Positions 17,847-27,458 are shown, counted from the stretch's first letter. The stretch is DNA of 36,521 nt from Pirellulales bacterium (GCA_017853835.1 JAFMIU010000035.1:1-36521), one strand, 5' to 3'. A program made the numbers and translations. The notes: generated from the letters alone by a model not told the origin.

Positions 17847-19202
17847 ATGAAACACGCTTCTCGACTGCTCGTCACCGCCTTGCTGCTCACCGTGATGGCC
17901 GGGGCATCGCTGCCCGTCCGTGCGGAAAGCTGGTCGGCGGTGGAGCGATCTGACGAGGCCAAACGCTACGTCGAGCAGCTCCGCAAGGGCACGTTCGACG
18001 GCGACTCGAAGACGTTTCTCGAGCAGACGGCGCTCCCCATCCTCGTCTCGAGCGACGGCCTCGACACGGTCTCCAAGACGCGTCGCCGAATGCTCGAGGT
18101 GCTCTTCGACTCGAAGGGGGATGCGAAGGCGAGGGAGCAGGCCAACGCCGCAGCGGCCGCGGCCCTGGTCTCCATGGCCTCCGACATCAGCCATCCGGCG
18201 GGCGGACGGGTGAATGCCGTTCTCCTGCTCGGTGAGCTTCGCGGCGAGGATGGCCGCTCGCCCTGGAATGGGGCCGTTCCATTCCTCACGTCGCTCGCCG
18301 GCAACGACAAACTCCAGTCCGGCATCCGTGCCGCCGCCATGACGGGGCTCGCGCGTCATGTGGATGCCCTGCGAAAACAGTCGGAGATCGATGAGAAAAC
18401 CCAGTCGGCCCTCTCATCGTGCCTTCTCGCCATCATCGCGGCGCCTCCCTCGGCGACGGAGCCCTCGGCGAGCGAGTGGCTCGTTGGACGGGCCCTCGAC
18501 ATGCTGCCGGTGGCGGAAAAGAAGGCGTCACCGGCCACCGCGAAGGCCCTGACTGAACTGATGACCGCGAGCACCAGGACGATCGATGTGCGGGTGAGAG
18601 CGGCTGCAGCCCTCGGGGCCATCATCGCGCCGGATTCCGCCATCGATGGCCCTGCGGCCGTGCTTGCGATCCGGGATCTGGCCATCGAGGCGATCCAGTC
18701 AGACATCGACGCCACGCTGGCCCGTGCCTTGATCGGCAGCATGGCAGGTGTGCCGACCACCGGCCGCCCCGGGAGTTACGAACGCGGCGGGATCGATGGT
18801 GGCATGCCGGGCGCCGTTGGCCCCAACGGCGAAATGCTTCCCCCGGCCGAGCCCATCGATCTTGCGATCGTGCGTCGTGATGCCTGGCGACTGCTCGCGC
18901 TCGCCAATGCGACGGCCTCCGGAGACGGTTCCTCCGGGCTCGTGACGGTGACGTCTGACGGTGCCACGGCGACCAGGCTCGCCGGCGCCCTTCGCGAGTG
19001 GGCGATGAACCTCGCCGCCGCGGCCGACGCATGGAGTGGTGCGGCGTCGATGAAGGACGCAGTCGACGCTCTCGCCAAGATCGGTCCCGTCACCAAGCCG
19101 ACCGCAGCGTCCTCCCCGGCGGCGGCTGCCTCCCCGGCTGCCGTTGAGGCTCCGCCCGCTGCCCAACCCCGCGGCAACGACCCGTTCGGCGCCCCCAACT
19201 GA
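17847..19202 (+). CDS. Exported helical-repeat (HEAT-like) protein
   Basis: A 451-residue protein with a clear signal peptide (residues 1-26, cleavage near VRA-ES). The mature part is Ala-rich and almost entirely helical, with repeated pairs of helices such as NAVLLLGELRG and VRAAAALGAIIAP, suggesting HEAT- or ARM-type repeats. The C-terminus is Pro/Ala-rich. ATG at 17847 is set by the signal peptide; the longer reading frame upstream lies inside the previous gene. As last gene of the operon it could be a periplasmic scaffold for the membrane complex. No specific family was recognised. Confidence 0.85.
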   Translation: MKHASRLLVTALLLTVMAGASLPVRAESWSAVERSDEAKRYVEQLRKGTFDGDSKTFLEQTALPILVSSDGLDTVSKTRRRMLEVLFDSKGDAKAREQANAAAAAALVSMASDISHPAGGRVNAVLLLGELRGEDGRSPWNGAVPFLTSLAGNDKLQSGIRAAAMTGLARHVDALRKQSEIDEKTQSALSSCLLAIIAAPPSATEPSASEWLVGRALDMLPVAEKKASPATAKALTELMTASTRTIDVRVRAAAALGAIIAPDSAIDGPAAVLAIRDLAIEAIQSDIDATLARALIGSMAGVPTTGRPGSYERGGIDGGMPGAVGPNGEMLPPAEPIDLAIVRRDAWRLLALANATASGDGSSGLVTVTSDGATATRLAGALREWAMNLAAAADAWSGAASMKDAVDALAKIGPVTKPTAASSPAAAASPAAVEAPPAAQPRGNDPFGAPN

Positions 19203-19214
19203 CCGCCGCTCCGA

Positions 19215-19306
19215 CGGGGTGCGAGCCCCGCGCCGTTGAGCTTTCACCGGAGCAACGCGCGACTCCGTATCAGGGATGCCCGAGGCCGGAAGACCTGGGA
19301 CACGCC
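19215..19306. repeat. Decayed copy of the dispersed repeat between convergent genes
   Basis: Positions 19229-19306 align with 77 bases of locus B starting at CACGCCGTTG: CGCGCCGTTGAGCTTTCACC, then GCCCGAGGCCG, then CCTGGGACACGCC, with almost equal spacing (78 against 77 bases). A hairpin CGGGG-TGCGAG-CCCCG (19215-19230) sits just before it. It lies between the convergent helical-repeat and acetolactate synthase genes. The resemblance is partial and the copy looks degenerate. Confidence 0.6.
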
Positions 19307-19350
19307 CGGCCATGCCGCACGACGGCGGAGGGCTTCCACGGCTCGGCGCG

Positions 19351-21129
19351 TTACTTCTTGATGATGTCGCGCACGGTCATGCCCGACGGAATCATCGGCA
19401 GCACGTGCTCCTGATACGGCACCTGCACATCGAGAATCGCGGGCCCCTCGGCCTCGATCAGCCGCGTGAGAGCCGGGATCAGCTCCTTCTTCTCCGAGAT
19501 GGTCTCGGCCTGCCAGCCAAAGCCCTTGGCGACGGCGACAAAATCGGGGTATCGGCTTCCTGGCGAGATGCCGTCGCCCTGGCCCGAGGCCTCGGGATGA
19601 TCGACCGGACCGAGGTAGGTGTGGGCGCGATTCCCCTTGAAGAACCGATCCTCCCACTGCACCACCATGCCGAGGTGCTGGTTGTTGAGCAGCAGCACCT
19701 TCACCGGAATGTTTTCCGTCTTGCAGGTGGCAAACTCCTGGATGTTCATCAGGATGCTGCCATCGCCGTCGATGTCGACCACGAGGGCGTCGGGGCGGGC
19801 CACCTTCGCCCCCATCGCGGCCGGGAGGCCGAAGCCCATCGTTCCCAGGCCGCTCGACGACAGCCAGGTGCGAGGCTCGCGGAACGTGAAAAACTGGGCC
19901 GCCCACATCTGGTGCTGGCCGACACCCACCGCAATCACGGTGTCGCGCGAGGCGGCGAGCTTCGAAAGCTCGGCGATCGCCTCCTGGGCGAGAATCCCGG
20001 GATAGTCGGTGTCGAAGGCAAACGGGTCTTCCTTCTTCCACTCGGCGATCGTCGCGTGCCAGGGGGCGAGGTCGGCCGCGGGCCGTTCCACCACCGCATT
20101 GAGCTGGCCGAGGGCCGTTTTCACGTCGGCCACGATCGGCACGTGAACGATCTTGTTCTTGTTGATCTCCGAGGGATCGATGTCGATGTGGACGATGAAG
20201 CCGTGCTCGGCGAACGCCTCCACCTTGCCGGTGACGCGGTCATCGAAGCGAACCCCGATGGCGAGCAGGAGATCGGCCTCGTCCACCGCGTAGTTGGCAT
20301 ACACGCTGCCGTGCATGCCGAGCATGTCGAGCGACAGCGGATCGTCACCGGGGAACGTGCCGAGGCCCATGAGCGTCATCGTGACGGGGATGCCCGTCTT
20401 GCGAACGAGCGTTCGAAGCTCCTCGGAGGCCTCGGAGGCCACCACGCCACCGCCGGCATAGATGACCGGCTTCTTCGCCCGTTTGATGGCCGCCGCCACC
20501 TGGGCGATCTGCTCGGCGGGAGCAGGCTTTCGCTGCTCCGGCTTGTAGCCCGGGAGATTCATCGGGCAGTCGTAGTCGGGCACGATCTGGGCGAGCTGGA
20601 TGTTTTTCGGCAGATCGACCAGCACCGGACCGGGGCGGCCCGTCGTGGCGATGTAGAAGGCTTCCTTCATCACGCGAGCGATGTCGTTGGCGTCGGTGAC
20701 GAGGTAGTGGTGCTTGGTGATGCCGCGGCAGACCTCCACCATCGGCGTTTCCTGGAAGGCGTCGGTGCCGATGACGCTCGTGCCCACCTGGCCCGAGAGC
20801 ACGACGAGCGGAATGCTGTCGAGCTTGGCATCGGCGATCGCCGTGACCAGATTCAGAGCACCCGGGCCGCTCGTGCCCATGCACACGCCGGGCTTGCCGG
20901 TGGTGCGGGCGTAGCCCTGGGCCGCGAAGGCGCCCCCTTGCTCGTGCCGTGGGAGGATCGTTCGGATCTTGTCCTTGTAGCGGGTGAGCGACTGGTGAAG
21001 GGGCATGCTCGCCCCGCCCGGGTAGGCGAAGATCACGTCGGCGCCGTGACGCACCAGCGACTCGACGACCACATCGGCGCCCGACACGAAGGCTTCGGTG
21101 GCAGACGAGGGGCGGGAGGCGGTGGCCAT
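19351..21129 (-). CDS. ilvB: Acetolactate synthase large subunit
   Basis: A 592-residue thiamine-diphosphate enzyme that condenses pyruvate to acetolactate (or with 2-oxobutyrate) in branched-chain amino-acid synthesis. The N-terminal domain has the cofactor-activating Glu63 in [16 protein letters not shown] and the [12 protein letters not shown] segment. The C-terminal domain has IDGDGS followed about 25 residues later by NNQ, the metal and diphosphate site, then [13 protein letters not shown], typical of biosynthetic enzymes. Length is normal. AGGAG lies 7 bases before the ATG. No gene for the regulatory small subunit (ilvN) is adjacent. A TATGGT at 21187-21192 could be a -10 box, but no good -35 box accompanies it. 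Confidence 0.95.
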   Translation of the reverse strand: MATASRPSSATEAFVSGADVVVESLVRHGADVIFAYPGGASMPLHQSLTRYKDKIRTILPRHEQGGAFAAQGYARTTGKPGVCMGTSGPGALNLVTAIADAKLDSIPLVVLSGQVGTSVIGTDAFQETPMVEVCRGITKHHYLVTDANDIARVMKEAFYIATTGRPGPVLVDLPKNIQLAQIVPDYDCPMNLPGYKPEQRKPAPAEQIAQVAAAIKRAKKPVIYAGGGVVASEASEELRTLVRKTGIPVTMTLMGLGTFPGDDPLSLDMLGMHGSVYANYAVDEADLLLAIGVRFDDRVTGKVEAFAEHGFIVHIDIDPSEINKNKIVHVPIVADVKTALGQLNAVVERPAADLAPWHATIAEWKKEDPFAFDTDYPGILAQEAIAELSKLAASRDTVIAVGVGQHQMWAAQFFTFREPRTWLSSSGLGTMGFGLPAAMGAKVARPDALVVDIDGDGSILMNIQEFATCKTENIPVKVLLLNNQHLGMVVQWEDRFFKGNRAHTYLGPVDHPEASGQGDGISPGSRYPDFVAVAKGFGWQAETISEKKELIPALTRLIEAEGPAILDVQVPYQEHVLPMIPSGMTVRDIIKK

Positions 21130-21257
21130 GAGTGACTCCTGGATGGAACCGGGGGGGGTGGGCGCGGACCGACAGACAGACCCTTAACCATACACCATGA
21201 AAACAGCCAGAAAAACCGCCCAACGGTCGCGGCGGGGGCGGGAGGCGGGGGCGGGGG

Positions 21258-24200
21258 ATGCCCGGCCCGGCCATCGGGTACAACACCGTCGTGGCAGACA
21301 CCGCACGACGGCCGTCGGAGCGCCTGCTCGGACTCGCCGCCACGCTCGAATCGCATCGCGGGTTCGCCGACGTGGTCGCCAGCCTCCAGGCAGGACATGG
21401 GGGCAGCGTCGGCGGAACCTGGGGATCGGCGTCTGCGCTCGCCGCCGTGGCGCTCGTGGAATCGGGCGTGGCGAACGACGCCTCCCTCGTCGTGCTCATG
21501 CCGCATGCCGCCGAGGCCGATGCCTTCGTCGATGATCTCGCGCTGTTCAGCACCATTCCGGCGGTGCTTCTTCCCGCGATCGAGAGTTTTGGAGACGACG
21601 ACAGCGGTGACGCCGACCCCGCCGAAGTGGAGCGGCTCGCGGTGGTGAAGCGGCTCGCTCTCCCCGGCGGCGACCTTCCGCGCGTGGTGGTCACGAGCAT
21701 CCAGGCACTCCTCGCCCCCCTCGCCGACCCTCGATCCATCGAAGCGGGAACCCGCCGGCTCGCCGTGTGTGGACGGCTCGATCCCGACGAGCTCGCCGAG
21801 TGGCTCACGGCCCGAGGCTGGAAACTCGTCGATGCCATCGATACGCCGGGCTGCTTCGCCCGCCGTGGCGGGATCATCGACCTGTTCGCCGCCGATTGGG
21901 ATCGACCGGTTCGCATCGACCTGTTCGGCGACGAGATCGAGTCGCTCCGCACCTTCGACACCGTCACCCAGCGCAGCGTCGCCACCGTCGAGAGCATCGA
22001 CCTCACCGCCCTCGCGGCCGACGGAGGCACCCGCCAGACCCATCTCTCCGACCTTCTCCCAGGCGGATCGGTCCTGGCCATCGTGGAGCCCGGGGAGGTG
22101 GCCGAAGAAGCCAAGCGGATGCACGAACGGCTCGGCGAATCGGCGGGATTATTTCATCCCGAAGACGTGTTCGCCCGCTTGCACCGCCTGCCATCAGTGG
22201 CCCTCTCCGCCCTGGCATCGACCGGGCTCGACGCCACCGCCACGCTCGCCGTCGAGAGCGTCGAGCGATTCACCGGCGTGCTCGATCGGGTTCGCGAGGA
22301 ACTCGAAACCGTCGGCAAGGATCAGGAGGTGTGGGTCGTCGCCCCCTCCGATGCCGAGGAGAAGCGGCTCGGCGAACTGCTTGCGGACTCCGCCCCAGCC
22401 CGCAGCGGCCGGCTGCACTTCGCCCGAGGCCACCTTTCCTCGGGATTCCGGCTCGTGCCCGAAAAGATCGTCCTCGTGTCGAGCGGCGAGCTCTTCCGTC
22501 GCGAGGAGGTGGCTCGACGGCCGACGAAGCAGCGGCTGTCGCGGGCGATCGACACGTTCCTCGACCTGCATGAGGGCGACTACGTCGTTCACGTGTCCCA
22601 CGGCATCGGCCGGTACAAGGGCTTGAAGCTCCTCGAGAAGCACGGCCGCACGGAGGAGTTTCTCGACATCGAGTTTGCGGAGAGCACGCGGATCTACGTG
22701 CCGGCCTCCTGCATCGACCTCGTCCAGAAATACGTGGGGGGCACGAAGCTCGCGCCGAAGCTCGCAAAGGTCGGCGGCACGTCCTGGGAAAAACAGAAGC
22801 TGGCGGTGCAGAAGGCCGTCGCCGACATGGCGGCCGACATGATTCGGCTGCAGGCGGTGCGCGAGAGCCGCCCGGGCATCGCCTTCCCAGCCGACACGCC
22901 CTGGCAGCGGCAGTTTGAGGAGTCGTTTCCCTTCGACGAAACGCCCGACCAGCTCACGGCCATGGAGGCGATTCGGGACGACCTCGAACGCCCGCAGCCG
23001 ATGGACCGCCTGCTCTGCGGCGACGTCGGCTTCGGCAAGACCGAACTGGCGATGCGGGCCGCCTTCAAGGCCGCGGAATCGGGCGCACAGGTGGCGGTGC
23101 TCGTTCCCACCACCGTCCTCGCCGAACAGCACCGGCGGACCTTTGCCGCACGGTTCGCCGAGTTTCCGTTCACGATCCGCTGCCTGTCGCGACTGACGCC
23201 GACCGCCGAAGAACGCGACACGCTCGAAGGGCTCGCCCGTCGAAGTGTCGACATCGTGATCGGAACCCATCGGCTCGCGCAGGCCGACATCCACTTCGCC
23301 AACCTTGGCCTCGTGATCGTCGATGAAGAGCAGCGATTCGGCGTCGACGTGAAGGAGCGGCTGAAGGCGTTGCGGGCGAGCGTCGACGTGCTCACCATGA
23401 CCGCCACGCCGATTCCTCGCACGCTTCACATGTCGATGCTCGGCATCCGTGACATCTCCAACCTCACGACCCCGCCGACCAACCGCATCGCGGTCGAAAC
23501 CCGCGTGGCCCGTTGGGACAACACGCTCGTGCGAAACGCGATCGAGCGGGAGCTCTCTCGGGGCGGTCAGGTCTTTTTCGTGCACAACCGGATCCACGAC
23601 ATCCACAAGGTCTCCCATCGTCTTCAGCAGATCGTGCCCGAAGCCACGATCGCGATCGTGCACGGCCGGCTGTCGGAGTCGGAACTCGAGGAGCAGATGC
23701 TGGCATTCGTGGCCGGACGGGCCGACATTCTCCTCGCCACGACCATCATCGAGAGCGGACTCGACATCCCGAACGCCAACACCATCTTCATCGACGAGGC
23801 CGACCACTACGGCCTCGCCGACCTCCACCAGCTCCGCGGCCGCGTCGGACGGTCGCACCACCGGGCGTGGTGCTACCTGCTCGTCGATGAAGCAGCCCGC
23901 CTGACATCGACGGCGGCCAAACGTCTCCGGGCGATTCAGGAGTTTTCCAGCATGGGCGCGGGCTTCTCGCTCGCCATGCGGGATCTCGAGATTCGGGGAG
24001 CCGGCAATCTTCTCGGCACGCAGCAGAGCGGCCACATCGCCACGGTCGGGTACGAACTCTACTGCCGCCTGCTCGAGCAGGCGGTGCGCGGCATCAAGTC
24101 GCTCCCGCCGTCGGAGCCGCCCCCGGTGAACATCGACCTGCCGGGCGAGGCGTGGCTTCCCCGTGATTACGTCCCGGAACTTCGGGCCAAGATCGACATC

Positions 24201-24599
24201 TACCGTCGTCTCTCGCGGGCCACGACCGAAACCCAGATCGACGAACTGGCGGCCGAGCTCGGCGACCGGTTCGGCCCGCTTCCCGATGAAGCCCGGAGGC
24301 TGCTGGAGTTTGCCCGGCTGAAGGTGCTGGCCGTCGGACACGGCATCGACTCGATCACGCGGCATCCGGGCATGGTGGTCATCGGGCATCACAACAAGTC
24401 CGCGATGGAGAAAATCCGCGTCGCAGCCGGCATGCGCGGCGGCGTTGTCCGCATCGTCGATCAGCGATCGGCCGTGATGCCGGTGCACGACTCGACCGCC
24501 TCGAACCCCGACCGCCTCCTCGCCGCCGTCCGCACGCTCCTCAAACCGTCGTCGTCGGCCCGACGATCGGGGGTGCACCCCGGGGGCGGCACGCGGTAG
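21258..24599 (+). CDS. mfd: Transcription-repair coupling factor
   Basis: A 1113-residue ATP-dependent translocase that removes RNA polymerase stalled at DNA lesions and recruits UvrA. The N-terminal part (about 1-330) corresponds to the UvrB-like domains. The RNA-polymerase interaction domain is at about 435-495 (GDYVVHVSHGIGRYKGL). The RecG-like helicase core has Walker A GDVGFGKTE near 588-596, the DEEQ box in VIVDEEQRFGVD near 688, and TATPIPRTLHMS. The translocation motif region and the C-terminal D7 domain complete the family order. ATG at 21258 and GTG at 21291 are both possible starts. The next gene begins 10 bp downstream. Confidence 0.96.
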   Translation: MPGPAIGYNTVVADTARRPSERLLGLAATLESHRGFADVVASLQAGHGGSVGGTWGSASALAAVALVESGVANDASLVVLMPHAAEADAFVDDLALFSTIPAVLLPAIESFGDDDSGDADPAEVERLAVVKRLALPGGDLPRVVVTSIQALLAPLADPRSIEAGTRRLAVCGRLDPDELAEWLTARGWKLVDAIDTPGCFARRGGIIDLFAADWDRPVRIDLFGDEIESLRTFDTVTQRSVATVESIDLTALAADGGTRQTHLSDLLPGGSVLAIVEPGEVAEEAKRMHERLGESAGLFHPEDVFARLHRLPSVALSALASTGLDATATLAVESVERFTGVLDRVREELETVGKDQEVWVVAPSDAEEKRLGELLADSAPARSGRLHFARGHLSSGFRLVPEKIVLVSSGELFRREEVARRPTKQRLSRAIDTFLDLHEGDYVVHVSHGIGRYKGLKLLEKHGRTEEFLDIEFAESTRIYVPASCIDLVQKYVGGTKLAPKLAKVGGTSWEKQKLAVQKAVADMAADMIRLQAVRESRPGIAFPADTPWQRQFEESFPFDETPDQLTAMEAIRDDLERPQPMDRLLCGDVGFGKTELAMRAAFKAAESGAQVAVLVPTTVLAEQHRRTFAARFAEFPFTIRCLSRLTPTAEERDTLEGLARRSVDIVIGTHRLAQADIHFANLGLVIVDEEQRFGVDVKERLKALRASVDVLTMTATPIPRTLHMSMLGIRDISNLTTPPTNRIAVETRVARWDNTLVRNAIERELSRGGQVFFVHNRIHDIHKVSHRLQQIVPEATIAIVHGRLSESELEEQMLAFVAGRADILLATTIIESGLDIPNANTIFIDEADHYGLADLHQLRGRVGRSHHRAWCYLLVDEAARLTSTAAKRLRAIQEFSSMGAGFSLAMRDLEIRGAGNLLGTQQSGHIATVGYELYCRLLEQAVRGIKSLPPSEPPPVNIDLPGEAWLPRDYVPELRAKIDIYRRLSRATTETQIDELAAELGDRFGPLPDEARRLLEFARLKVLAVGHGIDSITRHPGMVVIGHHNKSAMEKIRVAAGMRGGVVRIVDQRSAVMPVHDSTASNPDRLLAAVRTLLKPSSSARRSGVHPGGGTR

Positions 24600-24609
24600 G
24601 CTCTCGCCC

Positions 24610-25521
24610 ATGAACCACCTCGATTATTCCGTCAGTCGCGAGGACGCGATCCGAAGCCTGTTCGACGGTTCCGGCCTCTGCCTCGAAATCGGCCCCAGTT
24701 ACAACCCGATTCTTCCCAAGCGGTCGGGGTATCGCGTCGAGACGATCGACCACTGCGACGCCACCACGCTCCGAGCCAAATACGACAACCATCCGGGAGT
24801 TGATGCGGGCAAGATCGAGGACGTCGATCATGTGTGGCAGGGCGAGCCGCTCACCGATCTGGTCGGCTGCGGCCGGTTCGACGTGGTCGTCGCCTCGCAT
24901 GTCATTGAACACACCCCCGACCTGCTCGGCTTCGTGAAGGAGTGCGAGAAGGCCCTGTCGCCCCAAGGCCGGCTCGTGCTGGTGGTGCCCGATCGCCGCC
25001 GCTGCTTCGACTTCTTCCGCCCGGCCTCGACCACCGGAGCGGTACTCCAAGCCCATCACGAAAAGCGCACGCTCCATTCAGCTGGATCAGCCTTCGACTT
25101 CATCGCCAACTTCTGCACCTTCGACGGGAGCCAGGGCACCGGGGTCGCGGGACCGGCCACCTTTGCGCTCTCCAATCCGATCGCAGCCGCCGCGCGGGCG
25201 TTTGAACGCTACGCCGTGCGCGAGGAATACCGCGATTGCCACGGCTGGGTGTTCACCCCGTCGAGCTTCCGACTCATCGCCAGTGATCTGGCGGCGATCG
25301 GCGCGACCGAACTCAAGGAGGAGGGCTTTTGGGGAACGCCCGTGTTCGAGTTCGTCACGATCCTCTCACGAACGGCCCCCGGGTGCCCGCTCGATCGGTC
25401 AGACCTGCTCGTCGCCGCGCATCGCGAAGCGGCCGACCCTCCGGCCCCCGTGCCGTTTCGGGAGCCTTCACCGGAAAGTCCCCAACCCCCTGTCACCGAG
25501 GAGCCGTCATGTTCAAGCTGA
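24610..25521 (+). CDS. Class I SAM-dependent methyltransferase
   Basis: A 303-residue protein with a Rossmann-type methyltransferase fold. Motif I is CLEIGPSYNPI (about residues 28-38), the acidic residue after strand 2 is in VETIDH, and FDVVVASHVIEHTPDLLGF followed by LSPQGRLVLVVPDRR gives motifs of the Methyltransf_11 type. The middle part (HHEKRTLHSAGSAFDFIANF) and C-terminal region resemble enzymes linked with glycan or lipid modification, but the substrate cannot be read. The C-terminus is Pro-rich. It follows mfd by 10 bp and overlaps the next gene by 13 bp, so it is co-transcribed with both. Confidence 0.9.
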   Translation: MNHLDYSVSREDAIRSLFDGSGLCLEIGPSYNPILPKRSGYRVETIDHCDATTLRAKYDNHPGVDAGKIEDVDHVWQGEPLTDLVGCGRFDVVVASHVIEHTPDLLGFVKECEKALSPQGRLVLVVPDRRRCFDFFRPASTTGAVLQAHHEKRTLHSAGSAFDFIANFCTFDGSQGTGVAGPATFALSNPIAAAARAFERYAVREEYRDCHGWVFTPSSFRLIASDLAAIGATELKEEGFWGTPVFEFVTILSRTAPGCPLDRSDLLVAAHREAADPPAPVPFREPSPESPQPPVTEEPSCSS

Positions 25522-25913
25522 TGGGTGTTGCCTTCGTCCTGTCCGCGTGCGTCCTGGTCGGTTCATCGGTCCTGGCGGCCGATACCGCCTCCGATGCCCC
25601 AGCCTCCGGAACGCTGCGTCATGTCGTGCTCTTCAAGTTCAAGGACACCGCCTCTCCTGAAGATGTGGCACGGATCGTCGAGGCGTTTCGTGGCCTGCCC
25701 GGGAAGATCGAGCAGATCGCCGGGTTCGAGTGGGGCACCGACGTGTCGCCGGAAGGCAAGGCCCAGGGATTCACCCACTGCTTCCTGCTGACGTTCAAAA
25801 CGGCCGCCGATCGCGATGCCTACCTGCCCCATCCGGCACATAAGGCATTTGGAAAAGTCGTGGGGCCGCACGTGGACAAGGTGTGCGTGGTCGATTATTG
25901 GACCCGCGACTGA
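25509..25913 (+). CDS. Exported Dabb (stress-responsive A/B barrel) domain protein
   Basis: A 134-residue protein. Residues 1-24 form a signal peptide (LAA cleavage). The rest is a single dimeric alpha/beta barrel: LRHVVLFKFKDTASPEDV, then IAGFEWGTDVSPEGKAQGFTHCFLLTFKTAADRDAYLPHPAHKAF, the usual Dabb sequence order ending in a VVDYW strand. Family members often act as small oxygenases or have unknown roles. The start at 25509 overlaps the end of the methyltransferase gene by 13 bp and is required to include the signal peptide. A strong terminator follows. Confidence 0.93.
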   Translation: MFKLMGVAFVLSACVLVGSSVLAADTASDAPASGTLRHVVLFKFKDTASPEDVARIVEAFRGLPGKIEQIAGFEWGTDVSPEGKAQGFTHCFLLTFKTAADRDAYLPHPAHKAFGKVVGPHVDKVCVVDYWTRD

Positions 25914-25919
25914 CAAATT

Positions 25920-25940
25920 CGGGCGGCACGGCCCGTTTTT
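25920..25940 (+). terminator. Intrinsic terminator after the mfd operon
   Basis: Stem CGGGC (25920-25924), loop GGCACG, stem GCCCG (25931-25935), followed directly by five T. It starts 7 bases after the stop codon of the Dabb gene and precedes the promoter of the next gene. Confidence 0.8.
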
Positions 25941-25957
25941 GAGGGGAAGGGACGCTC

Positions 25958-25987
25958 TTGCGGCTTCCCGATGGGCATTTCTATAGT
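25958..25987 (+). promoter_or_regulatory. Sigma70-type promoter of the isomerase gene
   Basis: TTGCGG (25958-25963), 18 bp spacer, TATAGT (25982-25987). Transcription would start near 25994, so the protein must start downstream of that, which supports ATG at 26012 and a leader of about 18 bases. Confidence 0.7.
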
Positions 25988-26011
25988 CCCGCCCCCCTAC
26001 GGTCTCACGCG

Positions 26012-27394
26012 ATGCCAGTGCCCATGCCATGCCTTCGCCGTTCGATGCCCCCGCGGCTTGCCGCCGTGGTGCTGGTGGTGTGGATGACGACGACGGCCAC
26101 GGCCCAAAACGCGACTCCCCGTGGCGCCGTGGCGCCGGGGCAGGTTCCCACGATGCCAGCCTCGCCGACTCGCCCCTCCGCGTGGCCGACGGGCAAGGGG
26201 CCTTCATCCGACGAAAACCACGTGCTGTCGAGCATCCGCACCAACCCGGGCGAGCCGCTGCCCCCGCTTGAAGACCTCCGGGACTCGGTGACGACGGCCT
26301 CGGGCATGCCCGATGACGAGACGTCTGGTGGCGTGGTGCAGACGGCGTTCGAATCCCCGGCGACGGAGCCGGAGAGTTCCCCATCGGCGTACCAGTCGCT
26401 CGACGCGGCCATGGTCGTGGCCCGCGTGGGACCCGAGGTGGTGCTCGAGGCCGACCTGCTCACCCCCAAGGCGCTCGAATGGCTCGCCAAGAACACCTCC
26501 GGACTGCCGCCGGAAAAAGTCCGTGAACTGAGGCTTCAGATCTGCCAGCAGATCCTGCCCTCACACGTCGAAACCCTGCTGCTCTACGTCGACGCCTGCC
26601 GGGAAATTCCAGCCGACAAACTCCCCGAGATCCGCAAGAACGTCGACCGTGCCTTCGACGAGCAGCAGCTGCCGAAACTCATGAAGGACACCAACACGGC
26701 CAACTCCATGGAGTATGAGAAGATGCTCCGATCCCAGGGCATGTCGCTCGACCGCATGCGGAAGATGTTTTTCGAGCGGGGACTGGCCCAGGAGTGGCTT
26801 CGCAAGAACGTCAATCCCGACGAGGAAATTCCCCACGCCGACCTCATCGCCTGGTATCAGAACCACCTCGAAGAGTACGACTTCGCGGCGAAGGCCCGAT
26901 TCGAATCGCTGACGGTGAAGATGGGACTCAAGCGATCCCGGCAGCAGGCGTGGGACATGCTGGCTGAGATGGGCAACGAGGTGCTCGCCGGCCGGCCGCT
27001 TGCCGAGGTGGCGCGGCAACGGTCGGAGGGGCCCACGGCGTCGAACGGCGGTGCCTTCGACTGGACCACCAAGGGCAGCCTTGCCTCAGCGAAGCTCGAC
27101 GAGGCCATCTTCACGCTGCCGGTCGGCCAGCTCAGCACGATCATCGAAGATGGCGAAACCCTTCACATTGTTCGCGTCGTGGAACGAACCGACGCCGGTC
27201 GCACGTCGTTTGTGGAAGCACAGATGGAGATCCGCGAAACACTTCTGGCCGAGCGGCGCGAACAGGCCGCCGACGAATACCTGGCGAAGCTCCGTGACCG
27301 CACGCCCGTGTGGACGGTGTTCGACGACCCGGGCGGAAGTTCTTCGGCGCCGCAGTTCACCGCCGGTCGTCCCAAGGCATCCACGGCTCGCTGA
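26012..27394 (+). CDS. Exported peptidyl-prolyl isomerase of the parvulin type (SurA/PpiC-like)
   Basis: A 460-residue protein. ATG at 26012 gives a signal peptide (Arg-rich start, hydrophobic PPRLAAVVLVVW, cleavage after TATA). A disordered Pro/Ser-rich stretch follows up to about residue 125. A helical SurA-like chaperone region spans about 130-290 (RVGPEVVLEADLLTPKALEWL). The parvulin domain is about 295-420: FESLTVKMGLKRSRQQAWDM, VARQRSEGPTASNGGAFDW, FTLPVGQLSTIIEDGETLHIVRVVER. It probably assists folding of exported proteins. The gene is monocistronic, between its own promoter and a 7 bp palindrome (GGCTCGA-A-TCGAGCC) after the stop. Confidence 0.93.
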   Translation: MPVPMPCLRRSMPPRLAAVVLVVWMTTTATAQNATPRGAVAPGQVPTMPASPTRPSAWPTGKGPSSDENHVLSSIRTNPGEPLPPLEDLRDSVTTASGMPDDETSGGVVQTAFESPATEPESSPSAYQSLDAAMVVARVGPEVVLEADLLTPKALEWLAKNTSGLPPEKVRELRLQICQQILPSHVETLLLYVDACREIPADKLPEIRKNVDRAFDEQQLPKLMKDTNTANSMEYEKMLRSQGMSLDRMRKMFFERGLAQEWLRKNVNPDEEIPHADLIAWYQNHLEEYDFAAKARFESLTVKMGLKRSRQQAWDMLAEMGNEVLAGRPLAEVARQRSEGPTASNGGAFDWTTKGSLASAKLDEAIFTLPVGQLSTIIEDGETLHIVRVVERTDAGRTSFVEAQMEIRETLLAERREQAADEYLAKLRDRTPVWTVFDDPGGSSSAPQFTAGRPKASTAR

Positions 27395-27408
27395 CGCGAC
27401 CACGCACC

Positions 27409-27423
27409 GGCTCGAATCGAGCC
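27409..27423 (+). terminator. Possible terminator hairpin after the isomerase gene
   Basis: Perfect palindrome GGCTCGA-A-TCGAGCC, 14 bases after the stop codon. No T tract follows, so termination there is only suggested by position. Confidence 0.35.
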
Positions 27424-27458
27424 TGTGAACGGTGCCCCTCGTGCCGCGTTCGCGCTGA

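Noticed and set aside
21187..21215. Promoter for acetolactate synthase with TATGGT as -10
   Set aside because: No acceptable -35 hexamer at 16-18 bp; kept only as a remark.
22194..24611. Long antisense reading frame opposite mfd
   Set aside because: Mfd motifs on the plus strand are decisive; this is a shadow frame.
25958..26011. Earlier start for the isomerase at TTG 25958
   Set aside because: That codon is the -35 box of a good promoter, and the extension would come before the transcription start; the signal peptide begins at 26012.
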